DNA of 58,095 nucleotides from Myxococcales bacterium (GTDB taxonomy: Bacteria; Myxococcota_A; Polyangia; Palsa-1104), in assembly GCA_003170275.1 (NCBI GenBank), contig PNAM01000083.1, positions 1-58,095 of the forward strand. The letters run 5' to 3'. Under the pieces are notes generated by a model. The model worked only from the letters and a program-made list of their open reading frames with translations, had not been told where the DNA came from and ran no database searches. Shown one piece after another: positions 19,565-27,670 of the stretch. Position 1 is the first letter of the stretch. Every line of letters begins with the position of its first letter. Both the position numbers and the translations under genes were made by a program.

Positions 19565-20463
19565 GACAGCCCGTCGACCACGCACGTCCGGCAGGCGGAC
19601 CAGCGCAGCGAAATGGGGTGCAAGGTCTCGCCGAGGGTCTGGCCAAGCCGGGCGTCGGGCGCATCGAGCAAGATCGGACAGGTCATGACGCCGTTCGCCG
19701 TGACCAGTCGCGAGCTCGAGCACACCAGGTTCTCCACCACCACCGGATCGAGCGGTTGCTGCAGGCAGTCGAGCTCGTCGTCGCGATAGCCGTGGGTCCG
19801 ACGCTCCTCGCGTCCGATGCGCAACAGTGGCAAGAACTTCACCCGCGGGTGCGCGAGCCCGAGGGCGCGGGCGAAATCGAGGAACTGCGCACGCGCGGTG
19901 GAGACCGACATGCCTGCGGCGTGCTCGACCACGGTCAGGGAGGGCGACAGGCCGTGCTGGGCGAGCGCGCGGATGCCGGCGATGATCGAATCGAACGTGC
20001 CGCGTCCGCGTACCGGATCGTTTTCCTCGGCGGTCATTCCATCCAGGCTCACCCGCAGGTCGAACGAGTAGCGCGCGCGCCCGAAGAGCTCGGCGGCCCG
20101 CGCCGCAGCTGCATCATTAATGAGGATGCCGTTGGTCAAGACCGTGAGCGGCCCCTGCGCGAGCGCCGCCTCGCACAGCTCCCAGAATTCGGGGTGCAGC
20201 ATCGGCTCGCCGCCCGTGAAGTAATACTCGCGCGTGCCGAGGCGCGCCGCCTCGTCGAGCGTCGCGCGGACCTGCGCGCCGCTCATCATCGGCACGCGCG
20301 TCTCTTTCGGTCCGCAGGTGATGAAGCAATGCCGGCAGGCGATGTTGCAGACCGTCCCGGTGAGCTGGAACCAAACGGTGTCGAGCGCCGCGAACGCCAC
20401 CTCGGGCGCGCGAGCGGCATCCGCAAGATCGGCGAGCGGCAGGACCAGCAGGCGGGCGCTCAT
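19552..20463 (-). CDS. Radical SAM protein with SPASM-like C-terminus
   Basis: 303 residues. The [4Fe-4S] motif CNIACRHC is at about residues 38-45, followed by a Cys and GPK. YYFTGGEPM near 79 is the SAM-binding GGEP motif. C-terminal cysteines (CSSS near 246, MTCPILLD near 260 and CRTCVVDGLSC at the end) resemble an auxiliary-cluster (SPASM/twitch) region, as in enzymes that modify peptides or proteins. The product is unknown. It overlaps the metallophosphoesterase-like gene and lies 25 bases after a Cys-rich lipoprotein, making these plausible partners or substrates. Confidence 0.88.
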   Translation of the reverse strand: MSARLLVLPLADLADAARAPEVAFAALDTVWFQLTGTVCNIACRHCFITCGPKETRVPMMSGAQVRATLDEAARLGTREYYFTGGEPMLHPEFWELCEAALAQGPLTVLTNGILINDAAAARAAELFGRARYSFDLRVSLDGMTAEENDPVRGRGTFDSIIAGIRALAQHGLSPSLTVVEHAAGMSVSTARAQFLDFARALGLAHPRVKFLPLLRIGREERRTHGYRDDELDCLQQPLDPVVVENLVCSSSRLVTANGVMTCPILLDAPDARLGQTLGETLHPISLRWSACRTCVVDGLSCRT

Positions 20464-20488
20464 GGGTCTTCAGCCCAGCGTAGCATGG

Positions 20489-21493
20489 CTACATCGCGCA
20501 TTTGCCGGTGAGCGTCGAGCACGACAGCTTGAGCAGCGCCTGGTTGCAGACGTCCCCGGGGCAGCACGACTGACCGACGTCGCCACAACGGCGGCAGGTG
20601 TCACTCGCTTCGCAGACGTAGGGCTCGGAGCAGAAGCCGCCGTTGCGCGCCGGGCAGCAGAGCTCGCCGACGCCGCCGCAGGCGATGCACGTGCCGCCGA
20701 CGCACGCGGTGAATGGCGCGGTGCACGCCACGCCGCCCGCGCAGCAGCTCTCGTTGCGCCGTCCGCAGGCGCCGTTTTGGCAGCCGCCCTGCGCGCAGGT
20801 TCCCTGGTTGTTCGAGCACTGGTCGCCGGCCTGGATGCACTTGCTCTGCGCCTGATCGCAGCACGCACCCGGAGCGCATCCGTTTCCCGGACAGCAGGCA
20901 TCGCCGTTCGTGCCGCAGGTCTGGCACTGGCCGCCCTGGCAGGCGGTCCCGGAAGCCACGCAGAAGTCGGCGGCCTTGGTCACCATGCTCGGATCGCCGT
21001 CGCAACAGCTGTCGCCTTGGCCGCCACAGCCCTGCGCGGTCGCTCCGACGCAGCTCATCATGTTGCACGTGCCGTTGGCGCCGCACGAGGAGCCGCTGGC
21101 GGCGCACAACCCGCCGACGCAGCAGGCGCCGTTGTGGCAGGTCGTGTCGGCGCAGCAGGGCTGGTTGCTCATGCCGCAAGAGACCAGCTTTCCGTCGTGG
21201 CACACCTGCTGGCCGATCGTGCTGCCAGACGCAGCACAGCTGCCCGAGTCGCAACAGGCGCCACCGAAGCACGCCACCGCGCCCGGGCAACAAGGGTCGC
21301 CCACCGCGCCGCAGTTGGTGGGCGGGCTCGCGTCTTCCATGGCGCCGTCGACGTCGGTCGAGCCATCGCCGCCGCCCGCGTCGTTGTCCGGCGTGCCGAG
21401 GTCGCCCGAGAACGTGAAGGCGCCGAAGTTGTCGATCGCCGTGCACCCGCCGACGCACAGAAATAGACTTAAAGTAATGCTTGATGTTTTCAT
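20489..21493 (-). CDS. Cysteine-rich repeat lipoprotein
   Basis: 334 residues with about 50 Cys. Signal ITLSLFLCVGGC places the lipidated Cys near residue 17. After an acidic Asp/Gly linker (25-58) the protein is built of irregular repeats of the form C-G-x3-G-x2-CC followed by single Cys residues, for example CGAVGDPCC, CGTNGDACC and CGGVGELCC, each with a following CxxGxC unit. Pairs of CC suggest compact disulfide-rich or metal-binding modules. The ATG at 21493 has GGAG seven bases upstream. It is the first gene of the tight minus-strand run. Similar modules occur in myxobacterial surface proteins; the role is unknown. Confidence 0.85.
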   Translation of the reverse strand: MKTSSITLSLFLCVGGCTAIDNFGAFTFSGDLGTPDNDAGGGDGSTDVDGAMEDASPPTNCGAVGDPCCPGAVACFGGACCDSGSCAASGSTIGQQVCHDGKLVSCGMSNQPCCADTTCHNGACCVGGLCAASGSSCGANGTCNMMSCVGATAQGCGGQGDSCCDGDPSMVTKAADFCVASGTACQGGQCQTCGTNGDACCPGNGCAPGACCDQAQSKCIQAGDQCSNNQGTCAQGGCQNGACGRRNESCCAGGVACTAPFTACVGGTCIACGGVGELCCPARNGGFCSEPYVCEASDTCRRCGDVGQSCCPGDVCNQALLKLSCSTLTGKCAM

Positions 21494-21542
21494 GCTAAGT
21501 CTCCGGTAAGCATATCGCACTGCCTCCTGATATAGTAGAGCG

Positions 21543-22787
21543 ATGCGGATCCCCGGGCTGCTCGCGGCGACGGTGTTCCTCGGCCTGGCGGGTCCCGCGC
21601 ATGCGGTTGGAGAGTCGGACGCCAACGGGTTTCCCAACTGGCAGGAGCGCCTGATCCACGAGTGGATGAACCGCGCGCGCGCCGATCCGCAGGTGGAGAT
21701 GGCGAAATGCGGCGCGGACTGTGGTGATGCCGCCTGTTACCTGCCGATCGCGCCGCTCAGCTATGACGTGAGGCTCAACCGGTCGGCCCGTTTTCATTCG
21801 GACGAGATGTTGAAGCAGGGTTACTTCGCCCACGATTCGGCCTGCAGCGTGGTCAACGACATCGATGCGTTGTATCCGGCGAGCTGCGATGGCGCCGCAA
21901 GCTGCGCGTGCCAGGGCGGCGTGCAGCAGTGCATGGGCATGTGCACCAGCTTCTCCGCGCGCGTCTCGTTGTTCGGGGTGTCGGCTTCGGGGGAGATCAT
22001 CGCCGGCGCTCCGGATCCGGACCAGGCGTTCTACCAGTGGCTGTTCGAACCGTTTGCCGGAACCGCGTGCGGCTACGTGCAGGGGCCGCCCACCACCAAC
22101 GGTCACCGCTGGAACATCCTCGAGTCGACCGGGGGCGTGGGCGTCGGCATGACCGGCAGTGCGGTCGGCGACTTCAGCTTCGGCGGCGGCGCGGTGCCGG
22201 CCCAGATCCCGTCGGGCGCTCACTACCCGCGCCAGGCGGCCAGCGTCGACGTGTGGGCAAATTGGTACGACACGGCCGGGCCCAAGAGCGCGCTGGTCGA
22301 CGTCGACGGCGCCTGCGTGCCGATGACGCTGCAACGCGGGTCGGCACCCAACGGCGCCTTCCAGGCGTCGCTCGCCGGCGTGGGCTCGGGATGTCACCGC
22401 TACTTCTTCTTGTTCCAGGACGCATCCGGCGCTGACGTCACGTTTCCGACGACCGGCTCGCTGGGCATCGGCCCGCAGGGATCGTGCGCGGATTGGGACC
22501 CAGCCCGACCGGCCCAGGGCGCGGGGTGCAGCTGCGTACCCGACTGCGCCGGCCGCAGCTGCGGCTCGGACGGCTGTGGAGGATTGTGCGGGATGACCTG
22601 CCCGACGGGAAGCGATGGAGGCACGACCGATCCGATGACCAACCCCGACGCGGGTTCCTCGGGTTGTGGTTGCTCCGTCGGTGGCGCACAACCGCCGGCT
22701 GCGGCCTGGGGATGGCTGATCGCCGTCGGGTGCTTGATTGCGCGGCGCGTCAGGCGACGCCCATATGGCCCCGGTCTCATTACGTGA
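21543..22787 (+). CDS. CAP-domain secreted protein with MYXO-CTERM-like tail
   Basis: 414 residues. A signal peptide (1-21, ending AHA) is followed by a CAP/SCP-like domain: LIHEWMNRARADP near 36, an FHSDEM segment near 83, GEIIAG near 150 and HRWNIL near 188. The family often binds lipids or acts as a secreted effector or allergen-like protein. The C-terminus has a Cys-rich CGSDGCGGLC module, then a SGCGCSVGG motif, a hydrophobic helix and an Arg cluster (RRVRRR), the pattern of MYXO-CTERM sorting tails that anchor proteins at the myxobacterial cell surface. TATAGT lies 7 bases before the ATG and no strong ribosome binding site is seen, so a leaderless transcript is possible. Confidence 0.9.
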   Translation: MRIPGLLAATVFLGLAGPAHAVGESDANGFPNWQERLIHEWMNRARADPQVEMAKCGADCGDAACYLPIAPLSYDVRLNRSARFHSDEMLKQGYFAHDSACSVVNDIDALYPASCDGAASCACQGGVQQCMGMCTSFSARVSLFGVSASGEIIAGAPDPDQAFYQWLFEPFAGTACGYVQGPPTTNGHRWNILESTGGVGVGMTGSAVGDFSFGGGAVPAQIPSGAHYPRQAASVDVWANWYDTAGPKSALVDVDGACVPMTLQRGSAPNGAFQASLAGVGSGCHRYFFLFQDASGADVTFPTTGSLGIGPQGSCADWDPARPAQGAGCSCVPDCAGRSCGSDGCGGLCGMTCPTGSDGGTTDPMTNPDAGSSGCGCSVGGAQPPAAAWGWLIAVGCLIARRVRRRPYGPGLIT

Positions 22788-22796
22788 GTCACTCAC
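22784..22796. promoter_or_regulatory. Short dyad between CAP and heme-motif genes
   Basis: GTGAGTCACTCAC is a perfect inverted repeat about a central base, overlapping the CAP gene stop and ending 7 bases before the next ATG. It could be an operator or RNA hairpin; chance is not excluded at this length. Confidence 0.25.
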
Positions 22797-22802
22797 ACGG
22801 CC

Positions 22803-24413
22803 ATGAACCTTCGGGCGGGCCTCGGGTTGGTGGCGTGTTTGCTGGTGGGTGCGTGCGATAACGCGCATCGGGGCAACGGAGGCGGTGGAGGAGGAGGCGG
22901 CGGTGGCGGGGCGGGACAGGACGGCGGAGCGGATCTGCCGTCGATGACGGCGGTGGTCTTCGCCAACGGTGCGGCCGCCGACTCACCGACGAAGTTCGGC
23001 GGTCCGGCGGACATCGGCGCTGCGCCGTCGCTGGTCTACCCGCCTGATCTGGTGCTGTTGCCGCCGAACCTGAACGAGCTCGAGGTTCAGTTCCAGCCGG
23101 CGGCGGGCAATGCGCTGTTCGAGCTGACCTTCACCACGCCGAAGCTGTCGCTGACGGTCTACACGACCTGCGCGACCGTCGGCACCGGCTGTGGATATCT
23201 GCCCGACGAGGCCACCTGGAAGCTGCTCAGCGACTACGGCCGTGGCGGAACCGTGCAGCTCGCGCTGCGTGCGACCGGCGCAAGCGGCGGTCCGGTCGGC
23301 AGCGCGGCGTCACGGATGTTCTCCTTCACCGATGAAGATCTGCTGGGCGGCCTCTACTACTGGGCGGCCGCCAACGGCGCGGTCAATCGCTACGACTTCG
23401 GCCTGCGCGGCCAGAAGGCGGAGAACTTCTACACGCCGACCATGTCGGGCGCGATGTGCGTCGGCTGCCACGTGTTGTCGCGAGACGGCGCTCGCATCGC
23501 GGTCGGCCTGAACATCCCCGGGCCCGCCACGCTGCGCGTGCTCGACGTGGCGACCCGCACGACCCTGTTCGAGTCGTCCGGGGCGCCCTTCGGCGGGACC
23601 GGCGGCTCGAACTTCGAAGCGCTCTCGCCCGACGGCGCCAAGGTGCTCACCAACAGCGGTCAGGATCTGGCGCTCGAGGACGCGGCGACCGGCGCGGCGC
23701 TCGGTGCGACGATCACCAACGCCAACATGCCGGATTGGTCGGCGGACGGGGCGCAGATCGTGTTCGCGCGCAGCTCGGGGTCCACGTGTGTCGGCGGATT
23801 TTGCCCCACCCAGCCGGGCATCGACGGCGCTTCGCTGTTCCTGACCAGCGTGACGGGCAACAGCTTCGGGACGGCGACGCCGCTGGTGGCCGGTGCCAGC
23901 AACGTCAACAACTACTACCCGTCCTTCTCGCCGGACGGCAACTGGGTGGCCTTCAACCGCGCCGCCGGCAACTCGTACGACGCTCCGGACGCGCGGCTGA
24001 TGGTGGCGCCGACGAGTGCCGGGGGAGTACCGATCGACCTCGCGCTGGCGAATGCCGAGCTCGGCAATTCGTGGCCGAAGTTCGCGCCCTACGTTCAGCA
24101 CATCAACGGCCGCACGATCTTCTGGCTCACGTTTTCGAGCCGTCGCGACTACGGCCTGCGGCTGGTCAACAGCACGGCTTCCACGAAGGTTGCGCAGCTG
24201 TGGATGGTGGCGTTCAGCCCCGATCTGGGCGAGGCCGATCCGGGCTTTCCGCCGTTCTGGCTGCCGTTCCAGGACATCTCGACCGGCAATCACATCGCGC
24301 AGTGGACCCAGAAAGTGGCTCGCCAGCCGTGCGCGCCGGGACCCGACAACTCCGGCTGCATGGCCGACGAGATGTGTATGGACGGCATATGTGTGCCGAC
24401 CATGATCAAGTAG
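22803..24413 (+). CDS. Lipoprotein with TolB-like repeats and one heme c motif
   Basis: 536 residues. Signal VACLLVGAC with Cys near residue 18, followed by a poly-Gly spacer (about 25-36) and Asp/Gly. Residues 50-190 look like a beta-sandwich. A single CVGCH (219-223) is a c-type heme site. From 225 to about 480 are PD40/TolB-like blades (SRDGARIAVGLN, LSPDGAKVLT, PDWSADGAQIVFAR, FSPDGNWVAFNR). The C-terminus has a short CMADEMCMDGIC module. It is probably an outer-membrane heme or redox protein on a propeller. Only 15 bases separate it from the CAP gene, so they may be cotranscribed. Confidence 0.85.
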   Translation: MNLRAGLGLVACLLVGACDNAHRGNGGGGGGGGGGGAGQDGGADLPSMTAVVFANGAAADSPTKFGGPADIGAAPSLVYPPDLVLLPPNLNELEVQFQPAAGNALFELTFTTPKLSLTVYTTCATVGTGCGYLPDEATWKLLSDYGRGGTVQLALRATGASGGPVGSAASRMFSFTDEDLLGGLYYWAAANGAVNRYDFGLRGQKAENFYTPTMSGAMCVGCHVLSRDGARIAVGLNIPGPATLRVLDVATRTTLFESSGAPFGGTGGSNFEALSPDGAKVLTNSGQDLALEDAATGAALGATITNANMPDWSADGAQIVFARSSGSTCVGGFCPTQPGIDGASLFLTSVTGNSFGTATPLVAGASNVNNYYPSFSPDGNWVAFNRAAGNSYDAPDARLMVAPTSAGGVPIDLALANAELGNSWPKFAPYVQHINGRTIFWLTFSSRRDYGLRLVNSTASTKVAQLWMVAFSPDLGEADPGFPPFWLPFQDISTGNHIAQWTQKVARQPCAPGPDNSGCMADEMCMDGICVPTMIK

Positions 24414-24431
24414 CGTATTCTCCAGCTCGAC

Positions 24432-24950
24432 ATGCGCGTGCCGAAGCAGTGGGTCGCCGCCGTCGCCTGCGTGGCCGGGGCACTCGCGCTCGGCCTGTGG
24501 TTGACACACACCCCGAGCGCAAAAGTCGAGGCGCAACCGCTCCATGTGCCCAAGCTGACGAACGCTCAACCCAAGGCGCACAGCACCGATTCCCCGGAGA
24601 ACGAGGGACCGGCAGAGGAGGCGCCCCTGATGCCGGTTGGGACCGCCGATCTCCCTGAACAGCTCGATCGCCGCCAGCTCGAGGCGGGGATGGCGAAGGC
24701 GAAGATCCAGATCGAGAGATGCCGGCGGCTCGAGGAGTTCGTCGGTAGTTTGACGGTCAAGCTGACGATCGCGAAGAGCGGCAATGTTCAATCCGCGGTG
24801 CTGGTGAGCCCGGCGGACAAGTCGCAGACGAGCGACTGCGTGCTCAAGACGGTACGCAACGCTTCCTTCCCGCGGTTTCGTGGAACGCTGCTGCCCACCG
24901 TCGAGTTGACCTATCCGCTCCTGTTTCGGCAGGAGGGTGGGCCGCTCTAG
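24432..24950 (+). CDS. AgmX/PglI-type C-terminal domain protein
   Basis: 172 residues. One N-terminal membrane helix or uncleaved signal (8-24), a Pro/Glu linker, and a C-terminal domain (about 85-168) with LEEFVGSLTVKLTIAKSGNV, a conserved Cys pair (one near 97, one near 136) and ASFPRF. This matches the TonB-C-like domain of AgmX/PglI proteins of adventurous gliding in Myxococcus, where paired Cys are typical. It may link inner-membrane motors to the envelope, or bind an outer-membrane partner. Its TAG overlaps the stop of the convergent SctJ-like gene in one CTAG. Confidence 0.83.
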   Translation: MRVPKQWVAAVACVAGALALGLWLTHTPSAKVEAQPLHVPKLTNAQPKAHSTDSPENEGPAEEAPLMPVGTADLPEQLDRRQLEAGMAKAKIQIERCRRLEEFVGSLTVKLTIAKSGNVQSAVLVSPADKSQTSDCVLKTVRNASFPRFRGTLLPTVELTYPLLFRQEGGPL

Positions 24951-25711
24951 TCTTTGCCCAGCTCTCGCAACCGGCGGCGAAGAGCGCCCACCCGGAAGGC
25001 CACGAGGGCCACGGCCAGGCCCAGCAAGAGGATCAGCACCAGGCCGGAGATCGCGAGCGCCGCCGCGGTCGAGCGCGATTCACGCGCGACCCGCAGCGGG
25101 CCGAGGCGGTCGAGATCAGGCGGAGGCGCTTCGGCGCCTTGCAGGGCGACGACCACGTTGACGTCGGCGGTCTGCAGATCGTGAACGCTGCCGGCGACGA
25201 GTCGTCGCACGTCACTGTCGGTGATCGCAAGGGCAGCGCGGGTCTTGAGCAGCACGGCCGCGGTCGGTCGCTGATGCGCGGTGTCTCCGACCAGCGGTTC
25301 CTCGGCGGGCAATGCGAGGTGCACGCGCGCGGTGACGATTCCCGGCACGCCTTCGAGCGTCCGCTCGAGGTCGGTCGACAGCGCGGCGCTGTAGCGAGCC
25401 CGCTCCTCGACTGCGCTGGGCAGGAAGGACGAGCTCCCGAACGTTTCGGCGATTCCCCGCTCCCCACGACGCGGTAGATCGCGCGCTTCCAGGAGTTGAA
25501 ACGCGCGCGTCGCTTCGGAGCGCGGCACGATCACCTTGTAATGGTCGCCCGATCCGGTTTCGGAGACCTTCTCCGTCGGGATTCCGGCGCTCTCGAGCAC
25601 GCTGGAGACTTGATTGGCCTGCCGTTCATCCAGGTCGTGCTCGAGCTCGACGCCGCAGCCCGCGAGGGCGGCGGGGAAGGCGAGCAGGAGCAGCGCCATG
25701 GCTCTACGCAC
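24947..25711 (-). CDS. sctJ: SctJ/YscJ-FliF family ring lipoprotein
   Basis: 254 residues. Signal LLLAFPAALAGC with the lipidated Cys near 19. Two ring-building domains follow: D1 (about 20-80; QANQVSSVLESAGI, YKVIVPRSEATRAFQLL) and D2 (about 110-190; LERTLEGVPGIVTARVHLALP, VRRLVAGSVHDLQTADVNVVV). One C-terminal transmembrane helix near 217-240 and a basic tail complete the SctJ layout. In type III secretion SctJ forms the inner-membrane ring with SctD. Here no other secretion or flagellar structural gene is present, so the gene is an orphan in this window. Confidence 0.92.
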   Translation of the reverse strand: MRRAMALLLLAFPAALAGCGVELEHDLDERQANQVSSVLESAGIPTEKVSETGSGDHYKVIVPRSEATRAFQLLEARDLPRRGERGIAETFGSSSFLPSAVEERARYSAALSTDLERTLEGVPGIVTARVHLALPAEEPLVGDTAHQRPTAAVLLKTRAALAITDSDVRRLVAGSVHDLQTADVNVVVALQGAEAPPPDLDRLGPLRVARESRSTAAALAISGLVLILLLGLAVALVAFRVGALRRRLRELGKD

Positions 25712-25800
25712 GAGGTGATCTTACGACGAAGTGGCGCACGCTCGCAAACTTCGCTTAAATAAGTGCGCTTCGAATGGCGTTTCACGAACAAGGAGAGACG

Positions 25801-26142
25801 ATGCGCGCGACCTGGTTGTTGGTTGGACTCCTGCTTGCCGCCGGTGGCACTGCGATTGCCGACGGAATGAAGAACCTGCAAGTGCTTCCGAAGACGACGA
25901 GCAAAGAGAAGGTGAAGGAAATCATGAAGGCGCAGGCGAAGTCGCTGGATGTCGAGTGCGACTATTGCCATGACGTGCCCGACATGGCGTCGGATGCCAA
26001 CGAGAAGAAAAAGATCGCGCGCGAGATGATGAAGATGACCATCGAGATCAATGGCAAGTGGATCAAGGGGCTGAAGGAAGCCGAGAAGAATCAAGTCACC
26101 TGCAACACCTGCCATCGCGGCAAGAGCCCTCCCCTTCAATAG
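25801..26142 (+). CDS. Small diheme c-type cytochrome, reaction-centre cytochrome-like
   Basis: 113 residues. Signal peptide 1-20, then CDYCH at 53-57 and CNTCH at 101-105. Their context (NLQVLPKTTSKEKVKEIM before the first, REMMKMTIEIN between them, CHRGK after the second) matches the CytoC_RC-type fold, which in many non-phototrophs is a periplasmic electron carrier. Met residues between the motifs may be axial ligands. Start is fixed by AGGAGA before ATG 25801; an upstream ATG at 25774 lacks a signal peptide continuation. Confidence 0.92.
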   Translation: MRATWLLVGLLLAAGGTAIADGMKNLQVLPKTTSKEKVKEIMKAQAKSLDVECDYCHDVPDMASDANEKKKIAREMMKMTIEINGKWIKGLKEAEKNQVTCNTCHRGKSPPLQ

Positions 26143-26147
26143 CCCCT

Positions 26148-26164
26148 GTCCGCGGGACGCGGAC
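26148..26164 (+). terminator. Perfect GC hairpin after the cytochrome gene
   Basis: GTCCGCG (26148-26154) and CGCGGAC (26158-26164) form a 7-bp stem with a 3-base loop, six bases after the stop. The nearest T-run (TTTTT at about 26183) is some 19 bases on, so it is terminator-like but not canonical. Confidence 0.45.
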
Positions 26165-26264
26165 TCGTGTCCGCCAGCCGGATTTTTCTCAGGTGATTCT
26201 GGATGTAAGTAGTTGATTCACCGTGCGGCGTCGCCTCGGCACAAGACGTGCTGAGGCGACGGGC

Positions 26265-26819
26265 ATGTTCAACTCGATGCTTGATGAGAGCGATGCTTGT
26301 CCGCATGAACGCGATCCGTTCTTCTTGCTCGCGCGCGAGTTACACCGGCTGATCTTGCGAATCGAGCCCGAACGGGGCAACGGCATCTATCTCTCGCGTC
26401 TCAAGCATGCTGCGTTGCGCATCTCGGGCTATGTAGCAGAGGTAGCGAACGGCGCCCCTCGACGTCGAGCGCGCAGTCTCGACGGGAAGGCGAGGACGGC
26501 GTGTCACACCGTCAGTTGGCTGCTGCTCTATCTGCACGACGCCAACGCGATCACGACGGAGACGCTGCAGCCGATCGATGCGCAGGCGAAGAGACTCGCG
26601 CGGCGATTGGCCGAACGGATCGAGAATGCAGCGGTGCGGTCGACGCCGATCTCGGAGGCGGAGACGCCGATCGTTCCTGCGACAGAGGAACTCAAGGGGG
26701 CGGTCCCGTTCACCGAAGGCGAGGTTTCCCTGATGAGTCCGATCGGGTTCGAGATTCAAGGCAGCGACGATCTCTCCAAGGAGCCACCAGGCGACCCTGA
26801 GGAGGGGGCGGAGAGTTGA
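26265..26819 (+). CDS. Small helical protein, four-helix-bundle-like
   Basis: 184 residues from ATG 26265; a GTG at 26223 would add 14. Residues 18-120 form four predicted amphipathic helices (FFLLARELHRLILRI, LKHAALRISGYVAEVANG, ARTACHTVSWLLLYLHDAN, IDAQAKRLARRLAERIE) in the order of the four-helix-bundle (23S rRNA intervening protein-like) family. The remainder is acidic and probably unstructured. The family's role is unclear; some members accompany rRNA or retroelements, neither of which is near. Its TGA abuts the convergent sigma-factor stop without a gap. Confidence 0.6.
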   Translation: MFNSMLDESDACPHERDPFFLLARELHRLILRIEPERGNGIYLSRLKHAALRISGYVAEVANGAPRRRARSLDGKARTACHTVSWLLLYLHDANAITTETLQPIDAQAKRLARRLAERIENAAVRSTPISEAETPIVPATEELKGAVPFTEGEVSLMSPIGFEIQGSDDLSKEPPGDPEEGAES

Positions 26820-27563
26820 CTAGCGGCGCCGCGCCCGTGCTGGCCGGGTTCCCGGGTCCTCGGGCACGGCACCGATTCTTTCGAGAGCCTGCTGCAACAG
26901 CGTGATGGCGCGTGCGTGGAGTCGGGACGACCAGGATTTGGACAGTCCCAGGATCGCGCCCGCCTCGGATAGTGATTTGTCTTCGTAGTAGTAGAGCTCC
27001 AGCAAGCGGCGTTCTTTTTCGGGCAACGAGGCGATCGCGCGTTGGATCCCCTGGTCGCGCTCGCGCGTCTCGATGTGTTGCTGCGGCTGGATGGTTGCCA
27101 GGTTCGCCGCCTGCGCGTCGAGAGTGGTCAGGTAGATCGCCGCCAAGCCGCCGAACGCATCCGAGATGTATCGAACTTCCTCGTCCATCCTGATCGGCGA
27201 GGGTGCAACTTCGTCCTGCATGCTGGCGGCACCGGCTTCGCGGTCCGCGAGGTTCTGCAGATACGTGCTCGTCCGCTCTTCCGTTCTATGCCGCGCCCAC
27301 TCAGCCCGCGGCATCCAGCCCATCCCGCGCAGCCCGTCGAAGATTGCGCCTCGAATCCGGTAGTACGCATAGGTCGTGAACACCGCGCCATGTCGTTCGT
27401 CGAAGCGCTGAGCCGCCTCGAGAAGGCCCTGGGTTCCGTATGCGACGAGGTCGTCGTACTCGATCTCCGGTGGGAGGGTCTCTTTGACCTTCGCTGCCAG
27501 CGCACGCACGAACGGCAGATTGGCCTCGACCAGCCGCTTGCGATCCGTGCTAGTCGAGGGCAT
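26820..27563 (-). CDS. Sigma-70 family factor, FliA/WhiG-like
   Basis: 247 residues. Region 2 is clear (VEANLPFVRALAAKV, then DDLVAYGTQGLLEAAQRFDE and FTTYAYYRIRGAIFDGLR near residue 65), the hallmark of FliA/WhiG-type alternative sigma factors. A degenerate region 3 follows, then region 4 with LPEKERRLLELYYYEDKSL and an HTH GAILGLSKSWSSRLHARA near 215. It directs RNA polymerase to a specialised promoter class. No flagellar gene is nearby. ATG 27563 is chosen; an extension to 27590 begins at a rare codon. Confidence 0.93.
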   Translation of the reverse strand: MPSTSTDRKRLVEANLPFVRALAAKVKETLPPEIEYDDLVAYGTQGLLEAAQRFDERHGAVFTTYAYYRIRGAIFDGLRGMGWMPRAEWARHRTEERTSTYLQNLADREAGAASMQDEVAPSPIRMDEEVRYISDAFGGLAAIYLTTLDAQAANLATIQPQQHIETRERDQGIQRAIASLPEKERRLLELYYYEDKSLSEAGAILGLSKSWSSRLHARAITLLQQALERIGAVPEDPGTRPARARRR

Positions 27564-27670
27564 ATCGAGAACGCTACGCCGAGGCGGCAACCAGCGTCAA
27601 CCCGGTCGCGCTGGCCCGTCGAGGTCGCTTGGGCCAGGCAATGTTGCCTTTTTAGGCTAGGCTTAAGGTA

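Noticed and set aside
22878..22917. GGN-rich tract as a regulatory repeat
   Set aside because: It encodes the poly-Gly spacer after the lipobox of the lipoprotein at 22803-24413, in frame.
27564..27670. Specific promoter for the sigma factor and zinc-ribbon genes
   Set aside because: A TTGCCT and a TAAGGT were noticed but spacing and match are poor; no call can be supported.
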